Part shown: positions 48,223 to 60,840 of the stretch, piece after piece | How the letters are laid out: each line of letters begins with the position of its first letter | Numbering within the stretch: position 1 is the first letter of the stretch | From: Rusavskia elegans | Taxonomy: Eukaryota > Ascomycota > Lecanoromycetes > Teloschistales > Teloschistaceae | Reading direction: 5' to 3' | DNA length: 64,000 nucleotides | NCBI GenBank assembly: GCA_011316305.1 | Contig: SAUG01000004.1 | Location: 124,001 to 188,000 of the forward strand | The notes under the pieces: generated by a model | The model's database searches: none | What the model was told of the DNA's origin: nothing | What the model saw: only the letters and a program-made list of their open reading frames with translations | Made by a program: the position numbers and the translations under genes

Positions 48223-48485
48223 AATTATTTTCATTTTTCTATAACTATTTCGTCGATTTAAAATTTTTTCCATTCTAATTTCTATTAATATTATATATTT
48301 GATGTTAAATTTATTTTATTGAAAAAGTTAAAACTATTAAATTATAGAATTTAGAAACGATAGTTCATAGAACTATATTATTAAAAAGTTTTTATTTTAC
48401 GGAATTTATATTTTTCGATCCGGAAATAATAGATCGAAGATTCGAATCTTTTAAAAACTAGAAATATTTTTAGATTTATTCTATT
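48223..48485. other. AT-rich spacer with a second tRNA-like end
   Basis: Around 48390-48455 the sequence cgaagattcgaatctttta plus an upstream tccgg segment resembles the 3' half of the tRNA-like unit at 46625-46733, in the opposite orientation. Nothing else is recognisable. Confidence 0.35.
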
Positions 48486-49474
48486 TAGACTGGCCGTCGA
48501 GTCGAGTTTCGAACCCGGGTTAAAGAAATTAACCTAATTCGAATTAATTTCGACTTTTCTAGATATCGACTCGAATCGATTCTATCTTTTTTAAATATCG
48601 ACCAGATTTAGTTCCGGATTAAATTCGGGTTTCCGGATTTAACCCGTTAAAACCGATAAATTCTAATATAAAAATATAATTCTAATATTAAAATATTATT
48701 TATTAAAATAATATATATAGATAATATATTCTTTTAGACTATTAGTTTTTAATTTATATAACTAATTAAATAATTTAATATTTACTTTTATATTTTTATT
48801 TTTATTTTTATTTTTATTTTTATTTTTATTTATTTCTATTCTTTCTTTTATATCTTTATTCTAATTATTAATATTAATACTTTTAGCTAAGCTTTTATTA
48901 TTTCTAAATTTAATGTTATTTTATATAGAAAAGGACCTTTCTACTATCTAAATCTTTTTATTAATTTTAATAATATTATTACTATTTTTATTTTCCTTTT
49001 TATAAAAAAATCTAATATATTTATTAGTTATATTTCCGCTATAACTAAATTTTTTTATAAACGTTATCTATTTTTATAGGAGTTCTAAAATTCTAGCGGA
49101 TTAAAATTTTTAGAAATCGATAGAATAGATTATTTATTATTAAATAAAATTAACGATTAGAACTATATACTTCGTTAAAATTACTTTATTCGAATTATTA
49201 ATAGCGATATTAAATTAGAAGAAATATTAGAAATAAATATTTCTATATTAGATAGCTCTATTTATATTCGATATATTATCTTAATATATTACTTTATTCT
49301 ATTTCTATTTTATCTATTCGATAGTTATCGTCTCTTTTATATTTTCCGTAAAAGTTTTAATATATAAATCGATTTTATAGTATAATACTATATATAAATC
49401 AATATTTAATATAGTATATTCTATTTTATTATATTACTATAGATTTTTTTCTCGACTTTTTATTTTAGAAACAA

Positions 49475-50330
49475 ATAGCTGTTCTTGAAAAATAGATTGA
49501 TGACCAAGATTGATTAAAAACTCGTTATTGCCGAAAATTCCTTGAAGATATTTCTGTGGTAATTAGTTAAAACGAATTAAAAATTGGCTCGCTGTATTAC
49601 GTAATCAAAAGTTTTTTATAAATTTCAAATTTAGCTAAAATTAAATTCTTTTAGAAACTAGAATTTAATTAGTAATCTATTTCGTAGTAGATATCACGTT
49701 AATAATAAATTGAGATTTCAATATCTATTCAACATCTGTTCAACATCTAGTTAACAGCGAGTTTTCTATTGATATTAATAGTAAAATAGAGCTAGAAATA
49801 AGCGAACCTATGGGTCACGTGATATTCTAGCCTAATTCGTCGATTTTAATACTCTAGATACCCTATAGAAGGCGTAAAAATCGGATGAAAATTTCTAAAA
49901 AAGAGATTTTCGCGGGATTCCAACTCTGAATTGCTTAGTAATCAGAATTTTACTAGGTGAGATTCAAAGAGTCACGTGATATGGAAATAATCTATATATT
50001 TTATTTATACTAATTCTCTTTATATATTTATTACGCGAAATTTAATTATTTAAATACAATTTTTCGAAAAATTAATATTCGAACTTCTAGTTAACTTCTA
50101 GTTAACTTCTAATTAATATTAAATAAAAATTGAAATAATTCGTTCTTCTAGTCGACTAACTGTTAATATATTGTTTAAATGAATTTACTATTATATAAAA
50201 CGGCTATTTTTAATAAAACTTTTAAAAAAATCGATATAATAGTTTAAATAACTGGATATAAACTTCTAATATATATAAATATAATTCAACGTTTTGTTTA
50301 AAAACGAATACTTGCTTTTAAGGTAGTCCG
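49475..50330. other. Low-RIP insert of about 0.85 kb inside hAT-3
   Basis: Absent from the other hAT copies. It keeps many CpA/TpG (for example gattgatgaccaagattg). It has two tcacgtgat sites (49817-49825 and 49973-49981), and two sets of 11-bp tandem words: tcaacatctgt (about 49727-49748) and cttctagttaa (about 50086-50115). A B-box-like word occurs on the minus strand near 49920. No coding frame and no clear terminal repeats. Confidence 0.5.
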
Positions 50331-50616
50331 TCTTCTAATCTCTAGTATTTTATTCTAATACGGCCTTCGTTTCTATATTTATACTTTTTTAGAAATCTAT
50401 TTTTTTAAATTTCTTAAATTATTTATATATCGTTATATAGTCTATATTTTATTTTTTATAGAATATATATCCGATATCGGATTACTTTTTATCGTATTTA
50501 TAATTTACGATTAATTTAGATTTCGTATATAGTAGTTTTAATTTAAATATAGTAGATAGTATATTAAATAATATAATAGAGTAATATAATTAGTAGCTAT
50601 AGAATTATCTAAAGAT

Positions 50617-50792
50617 TGTTGAAATCATATATATGGAATATCAAGCTTGATTCACTAAGGTAGGCTTTCGCCTGGACTAAGTATATAAGAAGGAAGTGGC
50701 AGGGCCTTAGCGCCGAGAGCTACTAGGCCTAATCGGTACTAGCGCCCTTAGTATCTTAGTACAGCTATTATACGTAATACGTACTTCTAATA
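50617..50792 (-). repeat. 3' LTR of copia-4
   Basis: The outer end tgttgaaatcatatatatgg is intact; the inner end is mutated (cgtacttctaata). 176 bp. Confidence 0.92.
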
Positions 50793-53700
50793 CTTCTATA
50801 TAAATAATATACTATATACGTACCGAGGGTAAAAATTAAATAGACTTACTATATACTCGCTAAAAAACCTGTAGGAAAAAGAGTTTATATATAATAAAGG
50901 CGAGGTAGATAAAGTTTAAAGAGCTCCTATAATAGATATATATATATAAATTATAAAAATCGAAATCTAGATAAAAGAAAATTAGAGCTTCCTATAGCTC
51001 CTATAGTACCTTGAACTCCCTATAGTAGTAGTATACTTAGTAGAGTACTAGTATAGGTACTAGTTTATAATATAGATTTATTTAAAGTATTTAAAACGGA
51101 TATCGCCCGATTAGAAGGGCGTATCTAAGGCTTCGGCGATTAAAAGTACCTATCTAGTAGTAAGTTATAGGTATTATTAGTTATTATCGATACCGCCGAA
51201 GTACTAAAGGGTATAGATATTATATTTTTTCTTAATTTATTAAAGAAACGTATACTAAGTATCTATTAGAATATTACGAGCCTTTATAGATATATTAAAA
51301 GTTATATCGCCTAGATAGTTCTAGATATAGAGGTACTTACCGTAGCTTTAAAGATTAATATAAGTTTTTAGATTATTAACGATTACGGCGCCCTAATAGT
51401 ACTATTTCTAGAGTTTCTATAGAATCCTATAGTTAATTTAGCGGTACGGCTAGGTAGCGAAGACCCCGATATATATTTATATATTATTACTATCTAGCTA
51501 TAGGCGGCTAAAGATATCGCGATTCTAAAAGCTATTAATATTATCTTTTACCTAATAGCGTTTAGATTCGAGGTTTATATAGGATAGTACCCGAAGGTAG
51601 AGATAAAATAGATTATTATTATAATTTATATAGGCGATATAAGCTCGAAAGTTATCGAGTAGTCTATTAAATACTTCGATATATATATATAGGTCGAGCT
51701 CTCTAGAGATACGGGGAGTAAAGTTAAATTTTTAAAGGCTACCTAAATCTATAACGGCTATAAATAGTATTAAATAGAAATATAGAGTATAAGGAATCGA
51801 ATAGTATAACTTATATATTAGATAGTATAGGATTAGTAAAAATATACTCGAAAAAGTAGTAGTAGTAGATAGCGGGCGAAATTATATAGCGGGCGGCTAG
51901 CGGCTAGAACGCTAATTATAGTATACCCGCGCTAGTTTCGAAAAGCTTTATATAGAGCCTAAATAACTACTAGGTAGCTAGAAATACTTTAACTAGTATT
52001 AAAACCAGTTAATATATTAAGTTTAATATAGAATATAGCAGGGTTTAGACTAAAGGTATACTTTTAGCGTTTTACTATTAAAATAGAAAAACGAATCCGG
52101 ATATAAATAATTATATATAGATTTCGATCGAATATACTATCGGAAAATATATAAAGGGTATAGCGATTTAAAAATAATATAGGTACTATATAGGTAAGCC
52201 TATAGGGCCTAAAGTTATTTAGGGGCTTAACTATCCCCTTTAATATATATTATACTCTCCGAAAATAATACTTATAGGTATATAGTAATTACTAATACCC
52301 CGGAGTTAATTATATTTCGGGAGAAATTATTATTAGAAGGATCTTTATAATTTAGATAGATTATTACTATTATTATTTAAAGTTTAGAGCGTTTTTAGGT
52401 CTTTAAATCTAAGCGCTATATAGAAAGCCTCGAATTTACTTTTATCTAGGGCTATAGTAAGCCTATTAGTAACTATTTACTCCGTTAGAATATACTAAAG
52501 GTTAATAATTTTATTAGCGACTTTCTCCCGTAGGAATTTAATATAGATATTAATATATTTAATACGGCTATAGAACTAAGGGTTTTTAGCGAGGGTAATA
52601 GCGCCCTAATTATCGCCGTAGAAGGTTACTGTATCTAGGATAGTATTTAGATCCTGTTTATCGATTAATAGCTAATTTAGGATATAATTTAACTAAATAG
52701 CCTCCTTAATAGCTCTAGTTTCCCTATTTAACTCTACTTCGGTAATTAATATAGCTATAGTTACTTACTACTTAGATAACCAGCTAATAGCGCCGGATCT
52801 AATATTAAAAATATACCTAGAAGTAGAACGACAGGTTTTATAGTTATCTATTTTATCGGCGTCGGTATACCCCCGAAGCTTCTATAGGTCGCCTTTATAG
52901 ATAAAAGTAAAGTAAGCTATTCTATATAGGTATTTAAAGATCCTAGTAACGGCGTTCTAGTAGTAGCTTATAGGGTTAGATAAATATCGGCTAATAATAG
53001 AAATAGTAAAAGTAATATTAGGGCGGGTTCTAAATATAATATATATTAAGGAGCCGATAGCGTTCTAATATTTATACTTTATCGGTAGAAGGTAATTCTA
53101 ATTAGCGGGGGCGGTTTCTAAATAAAGGCCGGAATCTATAGAAATAGAAATATTATTTTTATAGATAGCGAAGCTATAATCCTTTAGAATTTATTCGATA
53201 TAGATAGTTTAATTTAACTAAATAGTATAGAGTTCCCGGTTTCTAATAATCTTTATACCGAGGTAGAAGTTAACGGGGCCTAGATCTAATATTTAAAAAC
53301 GTTCGTTTAGATATACTTTAATATTATCGAGGTCCTAATAACTAGCGCTATATAGAAGGATATTATTAATATAAACGCCGATAATAATTATACCGTTATA
53401 AAAGATACTATAATCAGATTCTAGAGATTTAAAGCCGATAGTAGTAAAGAATTTAGTAAAGTAGCAGTACTAGACCCGAGGCGACTATTTAAAACTATAA
53501 AGGGCCTTCCGAAGTTTATATATTATATTAGAATTACTAAAACTAATAGGATATTATACGTAAATAATCTCGTCGATATAACTATAGAGGAAGGCCGTTT
53601 TAATATCTATTTAATCGAGCTCTAGGCCGTAGGTAGCAGCTATAGTAAAAATAGCTTTATATAATATTAGCTTAATAATAGAAGCGAAGATTTTATTAAA

Positions 53701-55949
53701 ATCGACGCCGGCTTCCTATTTAAAGCTATAAACGATCTAGTAAGCTTTAAAGCGTATAATCTTACTATCGGCGTCCCTTTTAATTTTATATACCTATTTA
53801 CCCCCTAGGAGATATTTTATAGAAGGTAGTAATACTTTAGTATATAGTATCTACGTATCGTTTAGTTCTAATAATACTAGTTCTTTTTCTATAACCTTAC
53901 GCTATTCGTCGGTATAGAGTAAATCTGTAGCCTCTTTATATAACTAGAGTTCGGAAGGGTCTAATATAGTACCTTTTCTCGTAATACTAATAAATATATA
54001 GATATTTATAATTAGATCTAGCGAAAAATAATTATAATTATTTAGTACCCGGAATTCAGGGTAGTTATATAGGACTTTAATAAGGGATTAGGTAGTACGG
54101 TCGGTCTATAGGCAAGGTATAATAGTCTAAAGATAGGGCGGTAATTTATTAGAATCTAATTTAGAATTATTAACTTTAGTAATATAAAGTCTAGTAGGCA
54201 GGTTAGCCGGTAAAAAAGCTTAACTATAAGTAAAAAAAGTCCGATAAGGTATCGGAGGAGCTATTAGTTTAGATATTAAAAGGAAATTACTAGGTTACGG
54301 TTATAACCCCCTAGAATTAGATTTCCTATTAGTATACTGCTGTTTCCGCAGGGGCTACTATTAAAGTTTATCTTCTAATTCCTCTAACTCCTATAGATCT
54401 AATAAATCTAGGTTTTAATCTATTTCTTTAAATACTACGGAAAAGGCGCGAACGACTTTATCCTAAAGGTTTAATAGCTTATAAATAGTATCGTTAAAGT
54501 AACCGACTAAAGTATATTTATAGCTCCGATTATAGAACTTCCGAATCTTCTTACTATATATTAGGTACGCTACGGAACCTAGAACGCGGAATCGGCTTAA
54601 ATCTAGAGGTTTACTATACTCCTTTTTATATAGGGTCTCGAGCTTCGGAACTATACTGATAGGGTAGCCGGAACCCCCTAGTTTAGCGTTATCTATAGTT
54701 AATATAGGGGTAGATATATCGCCGAGCTTAGTACTAGACTAAGTTAGAATTCTGCGAGGAATAGCGCTATAGAAGTCGGATATAGTAGGGGATCCAGGCG
54801 GCGAATAGCCTAGAGAAGTAATAACTTCGAGGCTAAATAAGTTACTCGGGCTTAGAAGTATCGGAAAGGGACTAAAAGCTATAAAGAAATCCGGGTCGTC
54901 TTTAGATATAATAAAGAGTAATATCGATAGGTAATAATTAGAGTCCGGGTATAGGTAGCTCTAGATAGCGAGGTCGATTTACTATTAGTTATAGAGGAGC
55001 CTATAGTTTTCGATAGAAAATTAGAAGTTACGGGCAGTTTAGCTTACCCGGAGGTTATTAGGTAGTCCCTAAAAAAAACGTTATTTAAGATTTTTAAGAT
55101 TATAAAGATTAGTATAAAGCCTTAATAATAATAATAATATAGAAGTAGATATAAGGTTTAGAATAGATTAAATAAAGCTTCGAAAGATAAAACGATATAA
55201 TAATAGTCTTTAGTAATAAATAGGAGGCTTCGAGTTCTTATATTACTTAGGACTAGATAATATAGCTAGTAAAACTAAGGCTAGACTCGATAGCTCTAAA
55301 TTCTAGAGGCGAATAGTAGTTAGTTTAGGAATAGTAGGTATTCGTTTAAACTATTAGGAGGTTAGAAAAAATACGATAGCTAGGAATATAATCTACTAGT
55401 CCCCTATTTTATAGGGGTCCTAGCCTATACTAAATTAGCTAGGTAGTCGCTTCCTATATTTATTTATAATAGCTAGCAGTTATAGAATATACGCCGATAA
55501 CTAGCGTTAGCTAGGCGGCAGGATATAAAACTAATAATTATAAAGATTTAATTTTAAAGGCCTAATTACCGTATCTAGTATAATATTCCTATAGTAATAT
55601 ATCTATATATAGTAAATTAGCGACTTAATAGTTCTATCCGAAAATAAGGAGGTTAGTAGTTTAAGCGGCTAGAAGGAGTCGTAAGGTAAAATAAAAGGGA
55701 TCTATTTAATTATTTATAATTTTAGCAGTTGCCGGGGTATTTATAGGTAGTAGTATAACTATAGACTTCGTCGTTCGCCGTATTAGATACTTTATACGGT
55801 TTAATAATATATATCGGATCTATTAAAGGGTAGATAAAAAAGAAGATTCGATAAAGATATAAAGAAGTTAAATATAAAGATATAATACTCGTAAATAACG
55901 ATAATAACTATTATAAACTAATTCGGCTAGAGCTTCCGGGTTTATAACC

Positions 55950-56125
55950 TATTAAAATTATATATATAGAATATTAAGCTTAATTTACTAAGGTAGGCTT
56001 TCGCCTGGACTAAGTATATAAGAAGGAAGTAGCAGGGCCTTAGCGCCGAGAGCTACTAGGCCTAATCGGTACTAGCGCCCTTGGTATCTTGGTACAGCTG
56101 TTGTGCGTAACACGTACTTCTAACA
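55950..56125 (-). repeat. 5' LTR of copia-4
   Basis: The inner end is mutated (tattaaaattatatatatag); the outer end keeps cagctgttgtgcgtaacacg. 176 bp. Confidence 0.92.
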
Positions 56126-57190
56126 AAGATTCTATATATTATAGTAATAGAATAATCTAGAAATTTATAGAAATATATAGACTCGTTTAGAATTTTAACC
56201 TTTTAGCTATAGTATAGCCGATAATTATCTAAATAACTTTACTTTATTTTTAGTTATTAATTATTAAATAAATAACTACTATAATAAGAAATTAATATAC
56301 TATATACCGTATCGTATTATATTTTATTCTATTTTTAAACTTTTTTTCTTTCGTTCGTCGTAGTTTAAAATATAGTATATACGAATCTAAATAGAAATAA
56401 TATATTAAAATAATATAATTAATCGTATAATAATATTAAAACTATTCTAGACAAAAAATCAACTCCGTCTTATAGAAATATAAATAAGATTCGAGGAAGT
56501 AAAATCGAGAAAAATAAAGAAAAAAGTAAAAGAAAATTTTATAATATTAAAATACCGGTAATATTATAGAATATTATATTTTAAAAAGTCTAGTTAATAA
56601 TCTATCGAAAAAAATATTAATAGAAATTTAAAATTATTACTTTTCGAAAAATCTATAAATATTAATAAGATTTCGAATCTTTTACTTCTAAAATATTTTT
56701 TACTAAATTATATCGCGAAATTTTTACCGACGTTACTACTATATATATAAATAAAAAAATCGAAAAAATATAAAATATAATATTAATAATTCTATAAAAT
56801 ATAATAAAAAGATATATTATTACTTTTTTATTAAATAAATATATTATTATATTATATTACTATATATATCCGACTATATCTATTTTTTATAGATAATTAA
56901 CTAGCCGTAATATATACTAAATATATTATTATTTATTAAAAAGTTATCTAATTTATTAAAAGATTAATATAAAATCTAGAAATATCGCCGGGAATATAAT
57001 AATAGCTAGTAAATAAAATATTTTAAATAATTAAAAATTCTATAAAAAAATTTTTTTTATAGAAATATTTAGAAAAAAATAATACTATTTATCGAATATC
57101 GATATATAAACTATTATTAAATAGAATATATTATCGTTTAATATTATCTATAATTATTTTTATATTCGACTATTTAGTACGATTATAAAT

Positions 57191-57660
57191 CGAATCAAAT
57201 TGTAAAGAATTTTAAATAACAAAAGATAATATAGTAGATTATATCGAATTTTCTATTTTATTTTAATTAAATTTAAAATTAAAATTATATTTAATAGATT
57301 AAAAATTTCTTTGATAGAATTTAATCTAAATTTAATTTCTACGGAAATTGAAAATAGATTTTCGATAAAAATATTTATTTTATAAATTGTTATTTTATCT
57401 AGTAGATTGAATATTTCTAGTATTAATATCGTAATTCGTAAATAATTAAATTTAAAATATTCGAAATTTTAAACCGTATATATATAATTGAAAATATAAA
57501 ATATAAAAATCTTTTTTACTAATATAAATCGTTAAATTTAGCGATTATTCGCCGTATATTTTCTAGATATTATAAATTACTATTAAAACTATAATATTTT
57601 TTATTATAAATATTATAAATCTATTTTTCCAACGATTGATTTTAATTTATATATATATAT
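57191..57660. other. AT-rich spacer left of the gene island
   Basis: RIP-like sequence with no assignable element or frame. It ends in a (TA)n run (57643-57663) directly at the border with normal-composition DNA. Confidence 0.5.
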
Positions 57661-57821
57661 ATAACTGCCAGATTCAGGTGTACTACGGGGTAGATCACGT
57701 GACATGGCCTAATTAGGCTTAGTGTCCAAAACCCTTAGCGCACAAATCATGTAAATTAGCTTCTCCAAGCTCGGCCGTGCAAGGGACAACAGTACTTTAA
57801 TGCTTTCAGCTATGAAAATGT
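57661..57821 (-). other. 3' flank / probable 3' UTR of the SPO7-like gene
   Basis: Normal composition starts at once at about 57664 (ctgccagattcagg). It contains a palindromic cacgtg (57696-57701). The minus-strand sequence after the stop codon is about 150 bp long before the AT-rich border, so the terminator and poly(A) site must be within it. Confidence 0.5.
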
Positions 57822-59072
57822 CTAATCCTCCGAGGGAGTGCTAGCGCTTCGTTCAGGCTCAGTGGCTGTGGCAATCTTGGTGAGACGGGTCAAATCTGTC
57901 GAGCCTACCTTGGATCTCAATTTCTTTCGACGCTCCGAGCTGCTAGCATTGTTGCTGCTACCACGGCGGCTTCGACTGGATATCATATGATCTTCGCCGT
58001 CGAGGGATGCAGGAGTGCTGCTACGCGAGGTATTGCGTGAATGTGAATCTGCTCGGAGGAAAGAATGACGGCGCTTGCTCTCCTTCAGACTTTGCGTTGT
58101 ATTTTTGTTCTCGATATCGGGATCCAATGGACTCGGCGTCCTAGCCGAGTGCGGCCTTCGCCAGCCGGTCCACCAAAACCACTTCCTTTCTTCTCGCGCA
58201 AGACGTTTCTGAGAATCAAGTAGCTGTCGCCGCAGCTGTGCTCGCCGCTCATTCTCCTTTTCCCAATACTCTAACCGGTACATCTCCCAATTTTCTCGAA
58301 AGTCGGGCGAGAAGGGTTTTGGAAGGAGCAGTAGCTTGAGATAGTCGCCGCCGGGTGACAGGTCCTCGAACGTCCTTACCGTGCTGCTGTCGGTGTGCCG
58401 TTGGCGATGACTCTGCTTTTCCACGACGTGCTCGACATATTGAAAAGACGCCCCATGTGATGAGGAAATCGAAGAGTAAGGGAAGAGGAAGGACATGTGT
58501 CGCAGCATTTCTCTCCACCAAGGCCCCTTGATGATTACTATCTTCGCATTGATGTTCCTTAGACCTCGATTGGCAACTCCAACCCAGCGCCTTGGCCACC
58601 GCACCCCTCGATCCCATTGACCAGTGCCCCAAAGGAGGATGCCCGTAACGACACCACCCATCAGGGCCACCTTCTCAGCGGTCTCCACCACCCAATAGAC
58701 CGAGCCGCCGACCCCGCTACCATCCTCGCGCGGTCGTAGGAACAGAGCGTAGAAGAAGCCGGTGGTCCATGCAGTGAGTAGTAGAACAAAGAAGGTATGT
58801 TGACTTCGGCGTATGCGGAGAGTGAGGTATTGCGAGCGTAGTGAAGCCTCCAGTATGAGGAGGTTAAGGTATACTTGCGGAGGAGAGGAAGGAATTGACG
58901 CTACCGGGTCAGGAGGCTGCGGAACAGCTGTAGATGGCGTCGTCTCGACATGACTACGGTCTGGAAATGATAAGGGAGCTGGCGACGAGGAGCGGGATGC
59001 AACTGAGGGCACCGACGTGCCAGGGGGTGGAGCACCCTTGACGATCTGATCAAGCCTCGAGCCAGAGGACAT
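57822..59072 (-). CDS. SPO7: Spo7-like regulatory subunit of the Nem1-Spo7 phosphatase
   Basis: A 416-codon uninterrupted gene. The core, residues about 64-195, matches what I know of fungal Spo7: VYLNLLILEASLRSQY (67-82, with the LLI triplet reported as needed for Nem1 binding in yeast), first membrane segment about 93-112 (FFVLLLTAWTTGFFYALF), the R-P-R-E-D-G loop, GGSVYWVVETAEK, second membrane segment about 135-150, then GQWDRGVRWPRRW. Spo7 sits with Nem1 in the nuclear/ER membrane, where Nem1-Spo7 dephosphorylates the lipid phosphatase Pah1 and so tunes phospholipid versus triacylglycerol synthesis and nuclear membrane growth. The N-terminus (1-63) is Ser/Pro-rich; the C-terminal part (from 200) is charged, with a coiled-coil-like stretch (265-295) and a basic Ser-rich tail. 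The start is supported by a purine at -3 and by the S-R-L-D-Q-I-V-K-G-A opening typical of relatives. There are no introns and no RIP damage. Confidence 0.9.
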   Translation of the reverse strand: MSSGSRLDQIVKGAPPPGTSVPSVASRSSSPAPLSFPDRSHVETTPSTAVPQPPDPVASIPSSPPQVYLNLLILEASLRSQYLTLRIRRSQHTFFVLLLTAWTTGFFYALFLRPREDGSGVGGSVYWVVETAEKVALMGGVVTGILLWGTGQWDRGVRWPRRWVGVANRGLRNINAKIVIIKGPWWREMLRHMSFLFPYSSISSSHGASFQYVEHVVEKQSHRQRHTDSSTVRTFEDLSPGGDYLKLLLLPKPFSPDFRENWEMYRLEYWEKENERRAQLRRQLLDSQKRLAREERKWFWWTGWRRPHSARTPSPLDPDIENKNTTQSLKESKRRHSFLRADSHSRNTSRSSTPASLDGEDHMISSRSRRGSSNNASSSERRKKLRSKVGSTDLTRLTKIATATEPERSASTPSED

Positions 59073-59280
59073 CCTATCCTACTGGATGAGTGCGTCAGCT
59101 GCTTGTGACAGAGCACGAAATCTGTCCCGCCCCGAGCAGAGCCTAATGCCTTCGGTGAACTTCACATGCTGAACAAAGTAATTCCGTCTGGACGGACGAG
59201 TACGAGTACGGAGATAGAAGCAAATTAAGTGTTGCGAAAAGCTTGCAACGCCAAGAATAATAGCTTGCGGGATTTACGAT
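59073..59280 (-). promoter_or_regulatory. Promoter and 5' leader of the SPO7-like gene
   Basis: About 200 bp of normal-composition DNA upstream of the start codon, ending sharply near 59280 where AT-rich sequence begins. It contains tgcgtca (59090-59096; minus strand TGACGCA, an AP-1/CREB-like word) and a gacggacgagtacgagtacg stretch (about 59191-59210). No TATA box is evident. The promoter is therefore short or extends into the AT-rich block. Confidence 0.5.
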
Positions 59281-60429
59281 ACCTATACGCCTTTTCTATA
59301 TATTAGCTAGATCTACTATCTTTGTTTTTATTATTTTTTTTAAATTTAAATCTGTTAATTTATAATTTAATATATTTTTTATATTTTGAATATTCGTAAA
59401 TTGTTTAATTGTTTTTTCGCTGTATTTATAGCTAATAGTCTATTTTAGTAATCTTTTAAATCTTTTTTCGTAAATGATTTTTACGATAAAAAAAACTAAT
59501 ACTATATTTGAAATATATAATTTTATAATTAGAATTTTGAAAATAATAATAATAAAAGACATTTATAGAAAATAAACAGATCAGATATATATATCAAGAT
59601 TTTCAAAAAGTAATTTTAGAATATTTTAAATTGATTCGGAACGTTCGAAACGTTTTAGATTTTTCTAATAGTTTTTTAAACTTTTAGAAATAGGTTAACT
59701 ATATATTTATATTGAAATTTTGCAAAAGTTTAATATATAGATAATATTATAAATAAAAATTACAATATTAGATTTTACGTTTATAATTATATTATAGAAG
59801 CTATCGATTTATCGTTTTTAAAAAAAATTTTAAATCTTGCTGGAATATCTATAAATTTAAAATATAACGGATAATTTTCATTACCAAAAATGTCGACCCC
59901 GTTTAAAATTAATTGAATAAATTTGAACTGATAAACGGATTTGATTTTATATTTTATTTAGCGCGTTATAAAAACGTTTATAAGCAAACTTTCTATTTAT
60001 AAATAAAATTTTAGTTTATAAACGTTTATAAGCGTTCTAAACGCTTTAAACGAATTTTAAAATTTTTAAAAAATATCTTTTAAAAACTCTAAGTCCTTCT
60101 ATCTAGTAGAGCTACTAGTATTCTATAAAATATCTATACTAGTAAACTTTTAGCGTAGATTTTAAAAATCTTATTTATAGAACGCTAGCGTTACTAGTTT
60201 CCAAACTAGAGATTTTCTGTTATTAAACGGGAACTAACGAGTACTAAACTTTAAAAAGTTTAATTTTAAAACTCTAAATTTAGATAAAATAGACGTTTTT
60301 AGAATATATCTAAATTTTTCTATTTATTAAATAAAATAATCTTACTTAAACCGGCTTAAACCGGCTTAATCGACTTTGAACGTTTTTTTCATTTTAAAAT
60401 ACTATAAACGGATTGTATATATATTGATA
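59281..60429. other. AT-rich unassigned block
   Basis: No coding frame and no match to the families described. It holds a palindrome-rich word, ggaacgttcgaaacgtttta (59638-59657), repeated in similar form at about 60995-61015, and a direct repeat ttaaaccggc twice at 60347-60366. Confidence 0.45.
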
Positions 60430-60840
60430 TTCTAATATTTAAATAGAAATATATTAGTTCGATTATAAAGAAATTATCTAACGATAACTAATAAATTAAA
60501 TATAAATTATAAAAACGTCGAATTCGAAATTTATATAGATAAAAAATTTTCTATAGTATTTATAATATTTATTTAATAAAATCAAAAAATTAATTCGTTT
60601 TTTATAAAATTTTTATTTATTAAAACTATTAAACAAATGATTTCTTATGGTCTTTATTTACTAAAATTACTAATTTTCGATAATTGTAGATTTTATTTAC
60701 TAAAACTAGTAAATCTTTTTTAATATTAATATTAAATTAATTTTATATAGTTTTATCTATCGAAACGTAATATTAAATCCGATATTATATTAAATACTTC
60801 GCGTTTCTAAAAATACGTTTTCTATATTTATTATAAATAT
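60430..60840. repeat. Diverged gypsy B LTR remnant
   Basis: Matches the 489-bp gypsy B LTR: aacgataactaataaattaaatat (in part), then tatttactaaaa repeats and an end near 60840. The left 80 bases are lost or unrecognisable. It is probably an old solo LTR. Confidence 0.65.

Larger units (their letters stand above)
50617..56125 (-). mobile_element. Copia-4: internally deleted Ty1/copia retrotransposon (5509 bp)
   Basis: LTRs lie at 50617-50792 and 55950-56125 (176 bp), with a perfect AAGAT duplication (50612-50616, 56126-56130) in hAT-3. It is collinear with copia-3 except for a 2.05-kb deletion: at about 54632-54636 sequence equal to 15722 joins sequence equal to 17795, removing the gag end, protease and much of integrase. 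RT (Y-x-N-N at about 53365-53380), RNase H, hairpin and ORF3 remain. It must have been mobilised in trans if the deletion predates insertion. Confidence 0.93.
48486..57190 (+). mobile_element. hAT-3: hAT-like transposon split by copia-4 and by a low-RIP insert
   Basis: The left terminus tagactggccgtcgagtcga is at 48486. The body is collinear with hAT-1 to 49470, then with 10400-10560 at about 50340-50616, and after copia-4 it continues at 56131 (match to 10570-11490). Similarity fades near 57190 and the right terminus is not found. Without inserts it is about 2.4 kb. A (TTTTTA)n microsatellite lies at 48791-48835. Confidence 0.7.

Noticed and set aside
48791..48835. Telomere-like T-rich repeat
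   Set aside because: The unit is TTTTTA, not TTAGGG. It is a plain microsatellite within hAT-3.
58249..58632. Open frame of 127 codons on the minus strand inside the SPO7-like gene
   Set aside because: It overlaps the SPO7 frame fully in another phase and has no protein-like features. It is a shadow of the real gene.
58901..59116. Open frame of 71 codons overlapping the 5' end of SPO7
   Set aside because: Same region in a different phase; the conserved Spo7 frame explains the sequence.
60347..60370. Possible interstitial telomere repeat (ttaaaccggc twice)
   Set aside because: The unit does not match TTAGGG or CCCTAA and occurs only twice.
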